Of a stretch of 64,000 nt of DNA, positions 56,282 to 64,000 are shown piece by piece. Position numbers and translations under genes: made by a program. The notes under the pieces were generated by a model. It saw only the letters and a list, made by a program, of their open reading frames with translations, had not been told where the DNA came from and made no database searches. The DNA comes from JANXMY01 sp965246745 (lineage in GTDB: Bacteria; Armatimonadota; Armatimonadia; Armatimonadales; Capsulimonadaceae), in contig OZ251980.1 of assembly GCA_965246745.1 (NCBI GenBank), forward strand, positions 1,736,001-1,800,000, read 5' to 3'. How positions within the stretch are numbered: position 1 is the first letter of the stretch; the number at the start of each line of letters is the position of its first letter.

Positions 56282-56350
56282 TTACAGTTTGCACCAAAAG
56301 CAGACCGGGCGGAACTCAGGCCGGGGCGGAGGCGTAAAAAAGAGGTGCAT
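56282..56350 (-). CDS. 22-residue mini-ORF with perfect Shine-Dalgarno
   Basis: AAGGAGG lies 2 nt before an ATG that opens a 22-codon frame, with a Pro/Arg-rich middle and VCFWCKL at the end (a CxxC pair). It precedes the EamA gene on the same strand by 57 bp. It may be a leader peptide or small protein; the ribosome site is the best in the area. The spacing is shorter than usual. Support is limited to the site and position. Confidence 0.35.
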   Translation of the reverse strand: MHLFFTPPPRPEFRPVCFWCKL

Positions 56351-56382
56351 GTCCTCCTTACTCAATCCGCAGGTTTGTGCGG

Positions 56383-56432
56383 AGCCTGGGCCGGCGCTGA
56401 CAAAGTGTGAGCGCTGCCCCAGGCTTTTTTTT
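56383..56432 (+). terminator. Rightward terminator-like hairpin without a known gene
   Basis: AGCCTGGG...CGCT (56383-56398) and AGCG...CCCAGGCT (56410-56425), then eight T. The polarity is plus, but both flanking genes are on the minus strand. Either a small plus-strand RNA ends here or the hairpin stops antisense transcription into the PilZ gene. Confidence 0.6.
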
Positions 56433-56454
56433 GCGTGTTGTGTGCAAACTTCGG

Positions 56455-57279
56455 CTAGGCCCGAAGCAGCTTGCGGGTCTTCAAAAGCATTCTTTGCTGA
56501 TCGTAAATATAAGCCACAATTTCTTCGCGGTCTTCTTCGGTCAGGCTCGGCGGGCCGACAAAGCGCAGGCGGACCAGGTAAATCCGGGCGCGGCCCTGCG
56601 AGGCTACCCGGCAGTCCAGGGCGTCCGACTCCACGTCCAGCAGGTCGCCCTGACGCCCGGCGGGGACCCGGACCACGACCCGCAGGCCGCTCGGGACCGG
56701 CTTGCCCGACGCCACCAGCGCCCCGCCGCCGGACAAGTTGACCAGGCGGGCGGGGACCGGCGCGGTGCTGCCGGACTCGCCGCGCACCCGAAAGGTGGTC
56801 GGCGACTGCAAGGGCAGGCGGTAAAACTGACGGCGCTGGACTTTGGTGACGATCCGGGGCCGGCAGACTGTCAGCGTGCCGGTTTTCGCCGGGCCGGCGA
56901 CGCGGGTTTCGCACTGGTACAGATTGTCGCCGCAGACAAACGACAGGGTCAGCGCCGTGCGCGGCGGCAGGGCGGACGACAGGGGCAAAGACTGATCGGG
57001 CGAAGCGTGGTCGGACACCGAATGGTGCGAGGCTGCCGATGCTTCGGCGCTTTCCAGCAGAATGCGGCGCGGGCCGACCGCTTTGACGCGGGCTTCGTAG
57101 GTGCCGACTTCCACCCCGGCGTGGCGGGTCTCGGCATGCAGGCGCACGACATCGCCCGGCGACGGCAGGGGTGCCCGGCTGCTGTCCGGGGTCCGGGCGG
57201 CGGCCCGCTGCCACCGGCTCCAAAACGGACTGCCGCCGGGGCGCGAACGTGTTATCTCTCGCTTGATTGCTGCTTCCAA
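56455..57279 (-). CDS. PilZ-domain (YcgR-like) c-di-GMP-binding protein
   Basis: A 274-residue protein with an N-terminal YcgR/PilZN-type beta-domain (about 40-145) and a C-terminal PilZ domain (about 150-260). The RxxxR-like motif is QRRQFYRLPL and the second loop is LVNLSGGGALVAS (NxSxxG in place of DxSxxG), so c-di-GMP binding is probable. The start is TTG, overlapping the upstream TPR gene by 28 bp. It ends an operon with two TPR proteins, and may link second-messenger state to motility, pili or the envelope (inference). Confidence 0.82.
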   Translation of the reverse strand: MEAAIKREITRSRPGGSPFWSRWQRAAARTPDSSRAPLPSPGDVVRLHAETRHAGVEVGTYEARVKAVGPRRILLESAEASAASHHSVSDHASPDQSLPLSSALPPRTALTLSFVCGDNLYQCETRVAGPAKTGTLTVCRPRIVTKVQRRQFYRLPLQSPTTFRVRGESGSTAPVPARLVNLSGGGALVASGKPVPSGLRVVVRVPAGRQGDLLDVESDALDCRVASQGRARIYLVRLRFVGPPSLTEEDREEIVAYIYDQQRMLLKTRKLLRA

Positions 57280-59312
57280 AGTCCCAATCTTTCTTCAGCG
57301 GCCTGGGCGGTCAGCATTTCAGTGGCCGCCGCGTGTTCCAGCCGGGCCATGCTGTCGCTTTTTCCGGTGTCCCCGGTCTCGATCCAGCTTACCAGCGCCG
57401 CCGACTCCTGCGCCAGCAGGCTCGACGACAGCATCCGGTGCAGGTGCGCCAGCTTGTAAGGGGCGGGCGGGGCGACGGCGGCGACAAACTCGGCCAGCGC
57501 CTGCGCCTGAGCGCTCAGTTTTTTGGCATCGTCGTAATACTGCTCGCGCGTGCTTTTGCCGGCGGCAAAGGCCGAGCGGGACGCCGCCAGGGTGCTCGAC
57601 AGCGTGTCGGCCCGGTTTCTAACAATCCCAATGGCGGTCGCATACGCCCCCGCCCCGCCGCTGTGTAAAATCGCCAGGCAGTCGTCGTACCGCGCTTCGG
57701 CGGCGTAAAGCTGGGCAAGCTGGGCGTCGGCGCTGCGGCTGCCGCCGGGGGCGAGAGCCGACGCCGCCTTGTATTCGGCTTCCGCGCCGCCGAGATCGCC
57801 GCCGTTCCACAGCGCCTCGGCAAAGGCTTCGTGAGCCGCCGGACTGCTCGGCGCTTGGGCCAGCACGGCCCGCGCTTTGATCAGGCTGCCGGCCGAGGTG
57901 CCGGTCTGCTGGTCTAAATTCGATAAAAACTGCTGCACCGGCCCGCTGTCCGGGGCGATCTCGAGCGCCCGCCGGGCTTCATCGAGCGCCCGGTCGCCGA
58001 GGCCGTCTTTTTGGTAAGCGTCGGCGAGCTTCAAGCGCGGCACGACCGACAAGGGCGCTCCGTTGACCGCCTGCCGGTAAAAGGCGATGGCGCTGACGGT
58101 ATCCCCCCCGTCGAGCGCGGCGTCGCCTTTTGCCAGCAGGGGCTGTATCGCGGTTATATCTTCGGCAGTCGGGCGGCGTTTCTTTACCGGGGCCGGCGGC
58201 GGGGGCGCGGCCGGCGGCACGGGGGGAGCCGGGGCGGGCGCAACGCGCGGCGGCAGCGCGGCGATTTGGACAGGCGGCGCAAGGACAATCTTGGGCGGGG
58301 GCGGCAAAGCGGCCGCTTGGGTCGGCGCTTTCGGCAGCGGCACCGGGGCGGGCATGACCGGGGCGGGGGCGGGCATGACCGGGCGCGGAACGGCGGCAAC
58401 GATAGAGGCCGGCGGCAGGACGATGCGGAGCGGACGCGCGGGCGGCGTCACCGGAAGCGCCGAGGCAGCCGGCAACGGCAGGGCCAGCGGCGCGGACTTC
58501 ACAAGCGGCAGCGGCGCGGACTTCACAAGCGGCAGCGGCGCGGACTTCACAAGCGGCAGCGGCGCGGACTTCACAAGCGGCGCGGCAGGCGGCTCAGGCA
58601 GGGCGGGCGGCGGGACTGCCGCGACAGCAGCCGGCGGCGCTTGGGCAGAGGCGGCGGCGGGCGGAGCGACAGGCGCATCGGGGGCCGCGCCGCTCAGCAC
58701 CGACGACGGCACGGGGCGGGTCGGCATTTCGGCGATGGTGACGGGGGCGGCGGACACCGGCCCGGCGGGCGCGGGCGGCGCTTCGGCGACGCGGCCGTCG
58801 TGAGCGGGGTGCGCCTGCGAGTCGGCGACCTGGGACTCCAGCGCATGAGCGCCGAACTGGCGGTTGGTGCCGGTCCAGTCGAAGGTCCGGGCCGCCGGGG
58901 CGGTCTCGACCAGCTCCACATGGGTCGTGTCGGCCAGGCGGCCGGGGCTGACCACGGCGTAAAAGCTCGCGCCGAGGGCGCGGGCCAGCGCCATGCGGGC
59001 CGAGTCCGACGCCGGGGGACGCACGAGCCAGTCCGGGTGGTTTTTCTCGGCGGCGGCCCGCTGCACCGCCGCCGACTCGGGGTCGTAGGTGAGCACCTGC
59101 ACCCGGCTGTCGAGCCGCAGGCGGGTCCGCAGGTCCACCAGCGCGGCGACATCGCCGGGGGTCGCCGGGTAGAGCAGCACGGTCGGCAGCGGCGCTTTGG
59201 CGGGGGACGCGCCGGGCGGGGGCGCGGCAGGCAGCGGCAGGCCGGGCAGGGTCAGCGCGGCAAGCCCGAAAGAAAGGAATCCGAACAAAATTACGGCTGG
59301 CTTTGAAGGCAA
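57252..59312 (-). CDS. Exported proline-rich TPR protein
   Basis: 686 residues. A signal-like hydrophobic N-terminus (VILFGFLSFGLAALTLPGLPLPAA) is followed by a small alpha/beta domain (about 40-150, TVLLYPATPGDVAALVDLRTRL). A Pro/Ala-rich region (about 170-375) follows, with four near-identical PLVKSAPL units encoded by a 24-bp tandem repeat (about 58490-58575). Then come TPR repeats (about 385-560: LAKGDAALDGGDTVSAIAFYRQAVNGAP, LADAYQKDGLGDRALDEARRALEIAP). The start is TTG, overlapping the preceding gene by 22 bp. It is likely a periplasmic scaffold of unknown partners. Confidence 0.7.
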   Translation of the reverse strand: MPSKPAVILFGFLSFGLAALTLPGLPLPAAPPPGASPAKAPLPTVLLYPATPGDVAALVDLRTRLRLDSRVQVLTYDPESAAVQRAAAEKNHPDWLVRPPASDSARMALARALGASFYAVVSPGRLADTTHVELVETAPAARTFDWTGTNRQFGAHALESQVADSQAHPAHDGRVAEAPPAPAGPVSAAPVTIAEMPTRPVPSSVLSGAAPDAPVAPPAAASAQAPPAAVAAVPPPALPEPPAAPLVKSAPLPLVKSAPLPLVKSAPLPLVKSAPLALPLPAASALPVTPPARPLRIVLPPASIVAAVPRPVMPAPAPVMPAPVPLPKAPTQAAALPPPPKIVLAPPVQIAALPPRVAPAPAPPVPPAAPPPPAPVKKRRPTAEDITAIQPLLAKGDAALDGGDTVSAIAFYRQAVNGAPLSVVPRLKLADAYQKDGLGDRALDEARRALEIAPDSGPVQQFLSNLDQQTGTSAGSLIKARAVLAQAPSSPAAHEAFAEALWNGGDLGGAEAEYKAASALAPGGSRSADAQLAQLYAAEARYDDCLAILHSGGAGAYATAIGIVRNRADTLSSTLAASRSAFAAGKSTREQYYDDAKKLSAQAQALAEFVAAVAPPAPYKLAHLHRMLSSSLLAQESAALVSWIETGDTGKSDSMARLEHAAATEMLTAQAAEERLGLWKQQSSER

Positions 59313-60688
59313 ATCTGGAGTCCCGTCTGGCAGGCGGACAAGCCGCGCCGGGCCGTTTCCACGTCCCGCCCGGCGGCGATCTGCGACTGGTACGCATGAA
59401 TGGCGCTTTGGTATGCCTGCCGGGCCTGCGAATACGACCCGGCTTCCTGCAAAGACAGCGCCCGCTGCTGGTCCGACTCGCCCCGGTTGTCGCCCGACAC
59501 GCTCGGCGCGGACGCGTCCGCAGGGTCGGCGTCGCGGCTTTGATGCACGGTGATCCGAATGTGCGACGACAAGTCCGACGAATACGCGCTGGGGGCCGGC
59601 GCATTCGCGAAGCGGCCGACCACGACGGTGTGGCGCGGCACGGCGCTCAGGGCCGTGCCGGCAGCCGGCGGGGGCGGGACAAGGCCCGGCGGCAGGGCCA
59701 CGGGGGCGGGGGCGATCCCGCCGGGAAGGCCGGAGTCCGCCGGCGGCAGGGCGGCCAGCCGGAGCGGCGGCAGGGCTAAGCCTCGCTCCCGGCGCGGGGC
59801 GGCGGTGCGGCGCGGCACCGGCGGCAGGCTCAGCAGGGCGGCATTGGGCCGAGCCGGCGCGGCGGCGGACGGAACAACCGGCGCGGGCGGGCTGATGAAC
59901 GGGTCACGCGCCGTGATCACCGGCGGAATGTACGCGGGCGTCTGCGTGTTCGGGTGCGCCGGGGTCAGCACCATCGGCGGGCCGACCGGGGCGGGGGGCG
60001 CGTCCGGCGCAAACGCCGATTTCGCCACGGACGCCGGCGGCGGGGCGCTCGGCGCGGCGGCGGTGATCGGGTATGTCTTGACGGTCTCGGCCTGCGCCCA
60101 GGGGCGCGTGAGCAAAAGGCCGGACACGAGCACCAGAGCGGTCGCCGCCCCGGCGGCATACAGCGGGCGGCGCTGGGACGCCGTTTCGGGCGGCCCCGAT
60201 AACGCCGCCAGGCGCTTTTGCAGTGTTGGGCCGAGCTTAAACAGCGCCGGGGGCACCCACTGATGGGCCGGCGGCGGCGAAGCGGCGCGGACATGCACTC
60301 CGCGCCGAAGCTGGTCGAGTTTTTGGGCGTCGGCCTGGCTGTCCGGGTTCAGCGCCAGCACCGATTCGAAGTGATGGATGGCTTTGGCGTCGTCGCCGCT
60401 TTTTTCGTAGAGTGTTCCGAGCAGCGAATGGGCGGTGGTCGAGCCGGAGTTCAAGGCCAGCGCGGCTTCGCAGGCGATGATGGCGGCGGCGGTGTTGCCG
60501 GCTTGGTTGTGCCAAAAGGCCATATCGAGCAGGCGGGTCAGTTTTTCGACCTGTTCCTCGGACTGATGCAGGGGCAGGTCTTGAATAGACAGCATCAGGG
60601 TCCGGTAGCCATCGTTGATTTTGGACCCGCATTCTTTGCAGTATTTGCTGTCCAGGGGATTGTGGGTATTGCAGTCTTGGCAGTACAC
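59291..60688 (-). CDS. Membrane TPR protein with N-terminal zinc ribbon
   Basis: 465 residues beginning at a GTG with GAGG upstream, which places the zinc ribbon (YCQDCNTHNPLDSKYCKECG, two CxxC pairs) at the very N-terminus. TPR repeats follow (about 45-115: AFWHNQAGNTAAAIIACEAAL, LLGTLYEKSGDDAKAIHHFESVLALNP), then a membrane helix (about 175-195: AAGAATALVLVSGLLL) and a long Pro-rich periplasmic stalk. It ends with a short TPR-like helical pair (QRALSLQEAGSYSQARQAYQSAIHAYQ). First gene of the TPR-TPR-PilZ operon. It probably senses or scaffolds across the inner membrane; function unknown. Confidence 0.72.
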   Translation of the reverse strand: MYCQDCNTHNPLDSKYCKECGSKINDGYRTLMLSIQDLPLHQSEEQVEKLTRLLDMAFWHNQAGNTAAAIIACEAALALNSGSTTAHSLLGTLYEKSGDDAKAIHHFESVLALNPDSQADAQKLDQLRRGVHVRAASPPPAHQWVPPALFKLGPTLQKRLAALSGPPETASQRRPLYAAGAATALVLVSGLLLTRPWAQAETVKTYPITAAAPSAPPPASVAKSAFAPDAPPAPVGPPMVLTPAHPNTQTPAYIPPVITARDPFISPPAPVVPSAAAPARPNAALLSLPPVPRRTAAPRRERGLALPPLRLAALPPADSGLPGGIAPAPVALPPGLVPPPPAAGTALSAVPRHTVVVGRFANAPAPSAYSSDLSSHIRITVHQSRDADPADASAPSVSGDNRGESDQQRALSLQEAGSYSQARQAYQSAIHAYQSQIAAGRDVETARRGLSACQTGLQICLQSQP

Positions 60689-60734
60689 GCGTTGTACCTC
60701 GCTCCGTCGGTTCCGTTGCAGAATTTCTTTTCTT

Positions 60735-60763
60735 AGGGTATCACACTTGCCGATTTTTGTCAA
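60735..60763 (-). promoter_or_regulatory. Promoter of the TPR-TPR-PilZ operon
   Basis: On the minus strand TTGACA (60758-60763) and TACCCT (60735-60740) are 17 bp apart with an extended TG. The leader is about 40 nt. Confidence 0.7.
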
Positions 60764-60812
60764 GGCAAGCGCCGGGGTTTAAGCGGGGCCGCTTTGCCGG
60801 TAAGTGAGCAGT

Positions 60813-61109
60813 ATGAACTCTGCCACTGAAGCTGTTTTGGAATTTCTCGACTCCCCTGCCACCGACCTCGGCGCATCGCCGCTGGATGTGGAGATGGTGC
60901 AGGACCCCGCGCTGACCCGCGACCTGACCGTGCGGCTTTTAGAAGGCCCCCTGCCCTCGGGCGAGGGCCGGGCGGCGGCGGACGCGCTGCGGGCGCGTTT
61001 GGACGAGATTGACTGGCCGGCCGTGTCGGCGGCGATGCGGGGCCGGCTGCGCCTCACCGATGCGCTGCTGGACACGAGCGCCGAAGACGCCGCCAAGACG
61101 GCGTCTTAA
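60813..61109 (+). CDS. Small acidic helical protein, unknown
   Basis: A 98-residue soluble protein (SATEAVLEFLDSPATDLGASPLDVEMVQDPALTRDLTVRLLEG, then DALRARLDEIDWPAVSAAMRGRL). Helical and acidic with no recognised family. A GTG nine bases upstream is an alternative start. The HAD gene follows after one base, so the two are co-translated and may act together. Confidence 0.6.
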   Translation: MNSATEAVLEFLDSPATDLGASPLDVEMVQDPALTRDLTVRLLEGPLPSGEGRAAADALRARLDEIDWPAVSAAMRGRLRLTDALLDTSAEDAAKTAS

Positions 61110-61110
61110 G

Positions 61111-61827
61111 GTGGCGGCGATTCAGGCCGTCTTTTTCGACATCGGCGACACGCTGGTTTTCGACGACCCGCCGCTCCGGGACCGGCTGATCATGGCGGCG
61201 GGGGCCGCCGGCACGGCGCTTGACCCGGCCCGGCTGCCGGACGCCTACCGGGCCGCCGAAGCGTTCGCCGTCAAGCGGTATGTGCAGGGCATCGTCTGGG
61301 ACGCCCCCGGCGCGTTCCGCGAGACGGTCGGCGTTTTGTGGCGTCACCTGGGGCTGCCGCCGCTGACCGACGACGCCTGGGCCGCGCTGGCGGCGGCGTT
61401 CGCGTCGGTGCCGTTTACTCGCTTTGCCCTGCCCGAAGCGAGGGCGCTTTTGGAGACGCTTCGGGGACGCGGCTTTCTGCTCGGCGCGATTTCCGATTGG
61501 GAAGACACGCTGCCGGACGTGCTGCGCGAGCTTGGCCTTTGGGATTTTTTTGACGCGCTGGCAGTGTCTTCCGTGGTCGGCGCAACCAAGCCCAGTCCCT
61601 TGCTGTTTGAAGACGCCCTGGCCCAAGTCGGCCTGCCGCCGGCCGCGTGCCTGCATGTCGGCGATTGGTACGAACTCGATGCCGCCGGGGCGATGGGCGC
61701 GGGAATGCAGACGCTTTTGTTCGACTGGGCCGGGCGCACTCCCAACGCCGGCTGCCCGCGCGTCACCACCTGGCCGGCGCTGACGGCTTACTTGTCGGCA
61801 CTGCCGGTCCCCCCCCGCCCCCAATAA
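61111..61827 (+). CDS. HAD-superfamily hydrolase
   Basis: 238 residues starting at a GTG one base after the preceding stop. Motif I is FFDIGDTLV, where the usual second Asp (DxD) is Gly, as in many FDxGDT members; motif II/III regions are LGAISDW and GATKPSPLLFEDAL (Lys), and motif IV is HVGDWYELDAAGAMGAGM. The cap lies between about residues 20 and 100. Substrate unknown. The last residues (PVPPRPQ) and the TAA stop are inside the left arm of repeat R3. Confidence 0.82.
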   Translation: MAAIQAVFFDIGDTLVFDDPPLRDRLIMAAGAAGTALDPARLPDAYRAAEAFAVKRYVQGIVWDAPGAFRETVGVLWRHLGLPPLTDDAWAALAAAFASVPFTRFALPEARALLETLRGRGFLLGAISDWEDTLPDVLRELGLWDFFDALAVSSVVGATKPSPLLFEDALAQVGLPPAACLHVGDWYELDAAGAMGAGMQTLLFDWAGRTPNAGCPRVTTWPALTAYLSALPVPPRPQ

Positions 61828-62001
61828 TGGGGGAGTCAGAGGAAAGTACGATTGCAACGCGTAGGGGCGCTGCTTGCCGCGCCCTCTTACCTTTGCCGCG
61901 CCCTCTTACCTTTGCCGCGCCCTCTTACCTTTGCCGCGCCCTTTGCCCTGTCTGCTCCGGTTTGCTCTTTTCCAGCTCCCCCATTATTGGGGGCGGGGGG
62001 G
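61809..62001. repeat. Nested inverted-repeat element R3 with internal tandem array
   Basis: Arms CCCCCCCCGCCCCCAATAATGGGGGAG (61809-61835) and its inverse (61976-62001) belong to the same family as R1 and R2, with AATAAT in place of AATT(C/T)(C/T). The interior starts GTAGGGGCGC (61861) and has three copies of a 19-bp unit GCCGCGCCCTCTTACCTTT. It bridges the convergent HAD and phosphoketolase genes and provides the HAD stop codon. Confidence 0.88.
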
Positions 62002-62005
62002 CATG

Positions 62006-64000
62006 CTAATACGGCCAGGCCCAATCGCGGACTTCGGGCAGGTCCTCGCCGTGCTCGCGGACATGGCGCGTGTGCTCCTGCAATTTATCCCGCATCCGCT
62101 GGCGCAGGCCCGCCGCCCGGTAGCCGAGGGCGGGAACGCGGTCTATCACGTCCTGAACCAAATGAAAGCGGTCCAGGTCGTTGATGACCACCATGTCGAA
62201 CGGCGTGGTGGTCGTGCCTTCTTCTTTGAAGCCGCGCACATGGATGTTGTCATGGTTCGTCCGGCGGTACGTCAGCCGGTGGATCAAATACGGGTAGCCG
62301 TGGTAGGCGAAGATGACCGGCTTGCTGGGCGTAAACAGCGTGTCGAAATCTTTGTCGGTCAGGCCGTGCGGGTGCTCGGTCTGCGGCTGTAAAGTCATCA
62401 AGTCCACGACATTGATGACCCGGATTTTGAGATCGGGCAGCTCGCGGCGCAGAATGTCCACGGCAGCCAAAATCTCTAAAGTCGGCACGTCGCCCGCGCA
62501 GGCCAGGACCACATCCGGGTCGCCGTCGGTGTCGGTCCCCGCCCACTCCCAGATGCCCAGCCCGGCGGTGCAGTGACGCACGGCGGCGTCCATTGTCAGA
62601 TACTGCAATTCGGGCTGCTTGCCGGCGACAATGACATTGACATAGTTTCGGGAGCGCAGGCAGTGGTCGGCCACCGACAGCAGGCAGTTGGCGTCGGGCG
62701 GCAGGTACACGCGCACGACCGAGGCTTTTTTGTTCAGCACATGGTCAATAAAGCCGGGGTCCTGATGCGAAAAGCCGTTGTGGTCCTGCCGCCAGACATG
62801 CGACGTGAGCAGGTAGTTGAGCGAGGCAATCGGCCTGCGCCACGGGATATGCCGGCAGGCTTCCAGCCACTTGGCGTGCTGGTTGAACATAGAATCCACA
62901 ATATGGATAAATGCCTCGTAGCACGAAAAGAACCCGTGCCGGCCCGTCAGCAAGTACCCTTCAAGCCAGCCTTCAATCGTGTGCTCGCTGAGAATTTCCA
63001 TCACCCGCCCGCCGGCGGCTAATCCGGCATCGTCGTCGGGCCGGGCTTCGGCGTCCCACGCCCGCCCGGTCGCGTCCAGCACGGCGCTCAGGCGGTTGGA
63101 GTCGTTTTCGTCGGGAGCCAGCACCCGGAAATTGCGGGTGTCTTCCGTCGCCGCCATCACGTCCCGTAAATAAGTGCCGAGAACCCGCGTGGACTCGCCG
63201 ATCAGCGTGCCGGGCGTGTCGAACTTAAGCGCATAGTCCCGAAAGTCCGGCAGGGGCAGGTCGCGCAGCAGCCCCCCGCCGTTCGCGTGCGGGTTCGCCC
63301 CCATCCGCCGGTCGCCGGCGGGGGCCAGCGCGGCGATCTCGGCGCGTAACTTCCCCGCGTCGTCAAACAGCTCTTCGGGCTGGTAGCTTCGCAGCCATTG
63401 TTCTAATTGGGCGACATGCTCGGGGGTCTTCATGTCGGCAATCGGGACTTGGTGGGAGCGCCACGAGCCTTCGGTTTTTTTGCCGTCCACGGTTTTCGGC
63501 CCGGTCCAGCCTTTTGGGGAGCGCAGCACAATCATCGGCCACTGCGGGCGGGCCGCGTCGCCGTGCTCGCGGGCCTTCTGCTGAATGGCGCGTATCTCTT
63601 GAACAGAGGTTTCCAGCGTCTGCGCCATTGTTTGGTGCATCAGCGCGGGGTCGTCGCCTTCGACAAAATAGGGCGCGTAGCCGTAGCCGACCATTAGACT
63701 TGTCAGAGCCTCGTCGCCGATCCGGGCCAGCACGGTAGGGTTCGCGATCTTGAAGCCGTTGAGGTGCAAAATCGGCAGCACCGCGCCGTCGCTCACGGGG
63801 TCCAGAAACTTGTTGGAGTGCCACGACGCCGCCAGCGGCCCCGACTCGGCTTCGCCGTCGCCGATGACGCACAGGGCGATTAAATCGGGGTTGTCGAACG
63901 CCGCGCCGTAGGCGTGGGACAGCGAGTAGCCGAGTTCTCCGCCTTCGTTGATGGACCCCGGCGTGTCGGGGGCGGCATGGCTTGGAATGCCGCCGGGAAA
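62006..64000 (-). CDS. xfp: Phosphoketolase (N-terminus beyond window)
   Basis: Thiamine-diphosphate enzyme splitting xylulose-5-phosphate (and often fructose-6-phosphate) to acetyl phosphate. The frame is open to the window edge, so about 130 N-terminal residues are missing; 664 residues are visible. Seen are the GGIPSHAAPDTPGSINEGGELGYSLSHA segment, CVIGDGEAESGPLA (TPP/Mg motif), LPILHLNGFKIANPTVL, SLNYLLTSHVWRQDHNGFSHQDPGFIDHV and the C-terminal REHGEDLPEVRDWAWPY. Specificity for one or both sugars cannot be told. With the xylitol dehydrogenase nearby, a route from pentoses to acetyl phosphate is plausible. Confidence 0.96.
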   Translation of the reverse strand, partial: FPGGIPSHAAPDTPGSINEGGELGYSLSHAYGAAFDNPDLIALCVIGDGEAESGPLAASWHSNKFLDPVSDGAVLPILHLNGFKIANPTVLARIGDEALTSLMVGYGYAPYFVEGDDPALMHQTMAQTLETSVQEIRAIQQKAREHGDAARPQWPMIVLRSPKGWTGPKTVDGKKTEGSWRSHQVPIADMKTPEHVAQLEQWLRSYQPEELFDDAGKLRAEIAALAPAGDRRMGANPHANGGGLLRDLPLPDFRDYALKFDTPGTLIGESTRVLGTYLRDVMAATEDTRNFRVLAPDENDSNRLSAVLDATGRAWDAEARPDDDAGLAAGGRVMEILSEHTIEGWLEGYLLTGRHGFFSCYEAFIHIVDSMFNQHAKWLEACRHIPWRRPIASLNYLLTSHVWRQDHNGFSHQDPGFIDHVLNKKASVVRVYLPPDANCLLSVADHCLRSRNYVNVIVAGKQPELQYLTMDAAVRHCTAGLGIWEWAGTDTDGDPDVVLACAGDVPTLEILAAVDILRRELPDLKIRVINVVDLMTLQPQTEHPHGLTDKDFDTLFTPSKPVIFAYHGYPYLIHRLTYRRTNHDNIHVRGFKEEGTTTTPFDMVVINDLDRFHLVQDVIDRVPALGYRAAGLRQRMRDKLQEHTRHVREHGEDLPEVRDWAWPY

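Noticed and set aside
56225..56454. SRP RNA, 6S RNA or tmRNA in the gap with an orphan terminator
   Set aside because: None of the diagnostic conserved segments of these RNAs is present on either strand.

Overview
This 64 kb chromosomal window is GC-rich and comes from a diderm (Gram-negative-type) bacterium. It encodes a secretin and PilM/N/O/P alignment complex, a TolC-family outer-membrane protein, lipoprotein-like and PEP-CTERM-like signals, and many large secreted proteins. There is no rRNA gene, so the taxon cannot be read directly. The pil-aro linkage, giant FN3 surface proteins, VPE/PEP-CTERM tails and probable leaderless messages would fit Armatimonadota or a neighbouring deep lineage, but this is a guess.

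Layout. 1-7.4 kb: shikimate genes aroB, aroK and aroC, interrupted by a secreted GH74 (xyloglucanase-type) enzyme under its own strong promoter and by a toxin-antitoxin pair with a frameshifted toxin. 7.5-14.5 kb: type IV pilus operon pilM-N-O-P, a second secretin N-domain protein and pilQ, under one consensus promoter. 14.5-19.8 kb: a YflT-like glycine-zipper protein, an AAA ATPase/DUF4276 pair (candidate defence module), a TolC-like protein and a DUF5666 protein. 19.9-24.5 kb: an OmpR-type two-component system, a dipeptide epimerase, small ORFs and a WecG/TagA glycosyltransferase. 24.6-37.4 kb: tRNA-Val(GAC), then a large surface-protein cluster on the minus strand (thioredoxin-DUF1573 protein, VPE-tailed protein, Ig-domain protein, 2605-residue FN3/CARDB protein). 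37.4-41.1 kb: a cytochrome/degenerate Cu-monooxygenase protein with its redoxin partner, a DUF4177-like protein and a phosphodiester glycosidase. 41.1-50.5 kb: gyrB carrying a 551-residue homing-endonuclease intein, a NIF3-like protein, ygfZ, dCTP deaminase, topoisomerase IB and glmU. 50.6-64 kb: a VWA protein, xylitol dehydrogenase, a MazF-type TA pair, pth, a PEP-CTERM protein behind a Pho-box-like array, an EamA transporter, a zinc-ribbon/TPR-TPR-PilZ operon, a HAD hydrolase and a truncated phosphoketolase.

How it fits together. The pilus genes, the PilZ protein and the large secreted repeat proteins suggest surface-associated growth. GH74, xylitol dehydrogenase and phosphoketolase would fit use of plant hemicellulose sugars (inference). 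Regulation readable from the DNA includes 11-bp-phased OmpR-type boxes shared by the two-component operon and the neighbouring DUF5666 gene, a five-unit Pho-box-like array, and several promoters whose -10 box ends 6 nt before the ATG, implying leaderless mRNAs.

The most distinctive feature of the window is its intergenic repeats: nested inverted repeats around a CCCCAATT...GGGG core, a 46-bp perfect inverted repeat with a diverged relative, and tandem arrays. These abut or enter gene ends and supply stop codons, the first codons of a gene, or promoter-proximal DNA to flanking genes.
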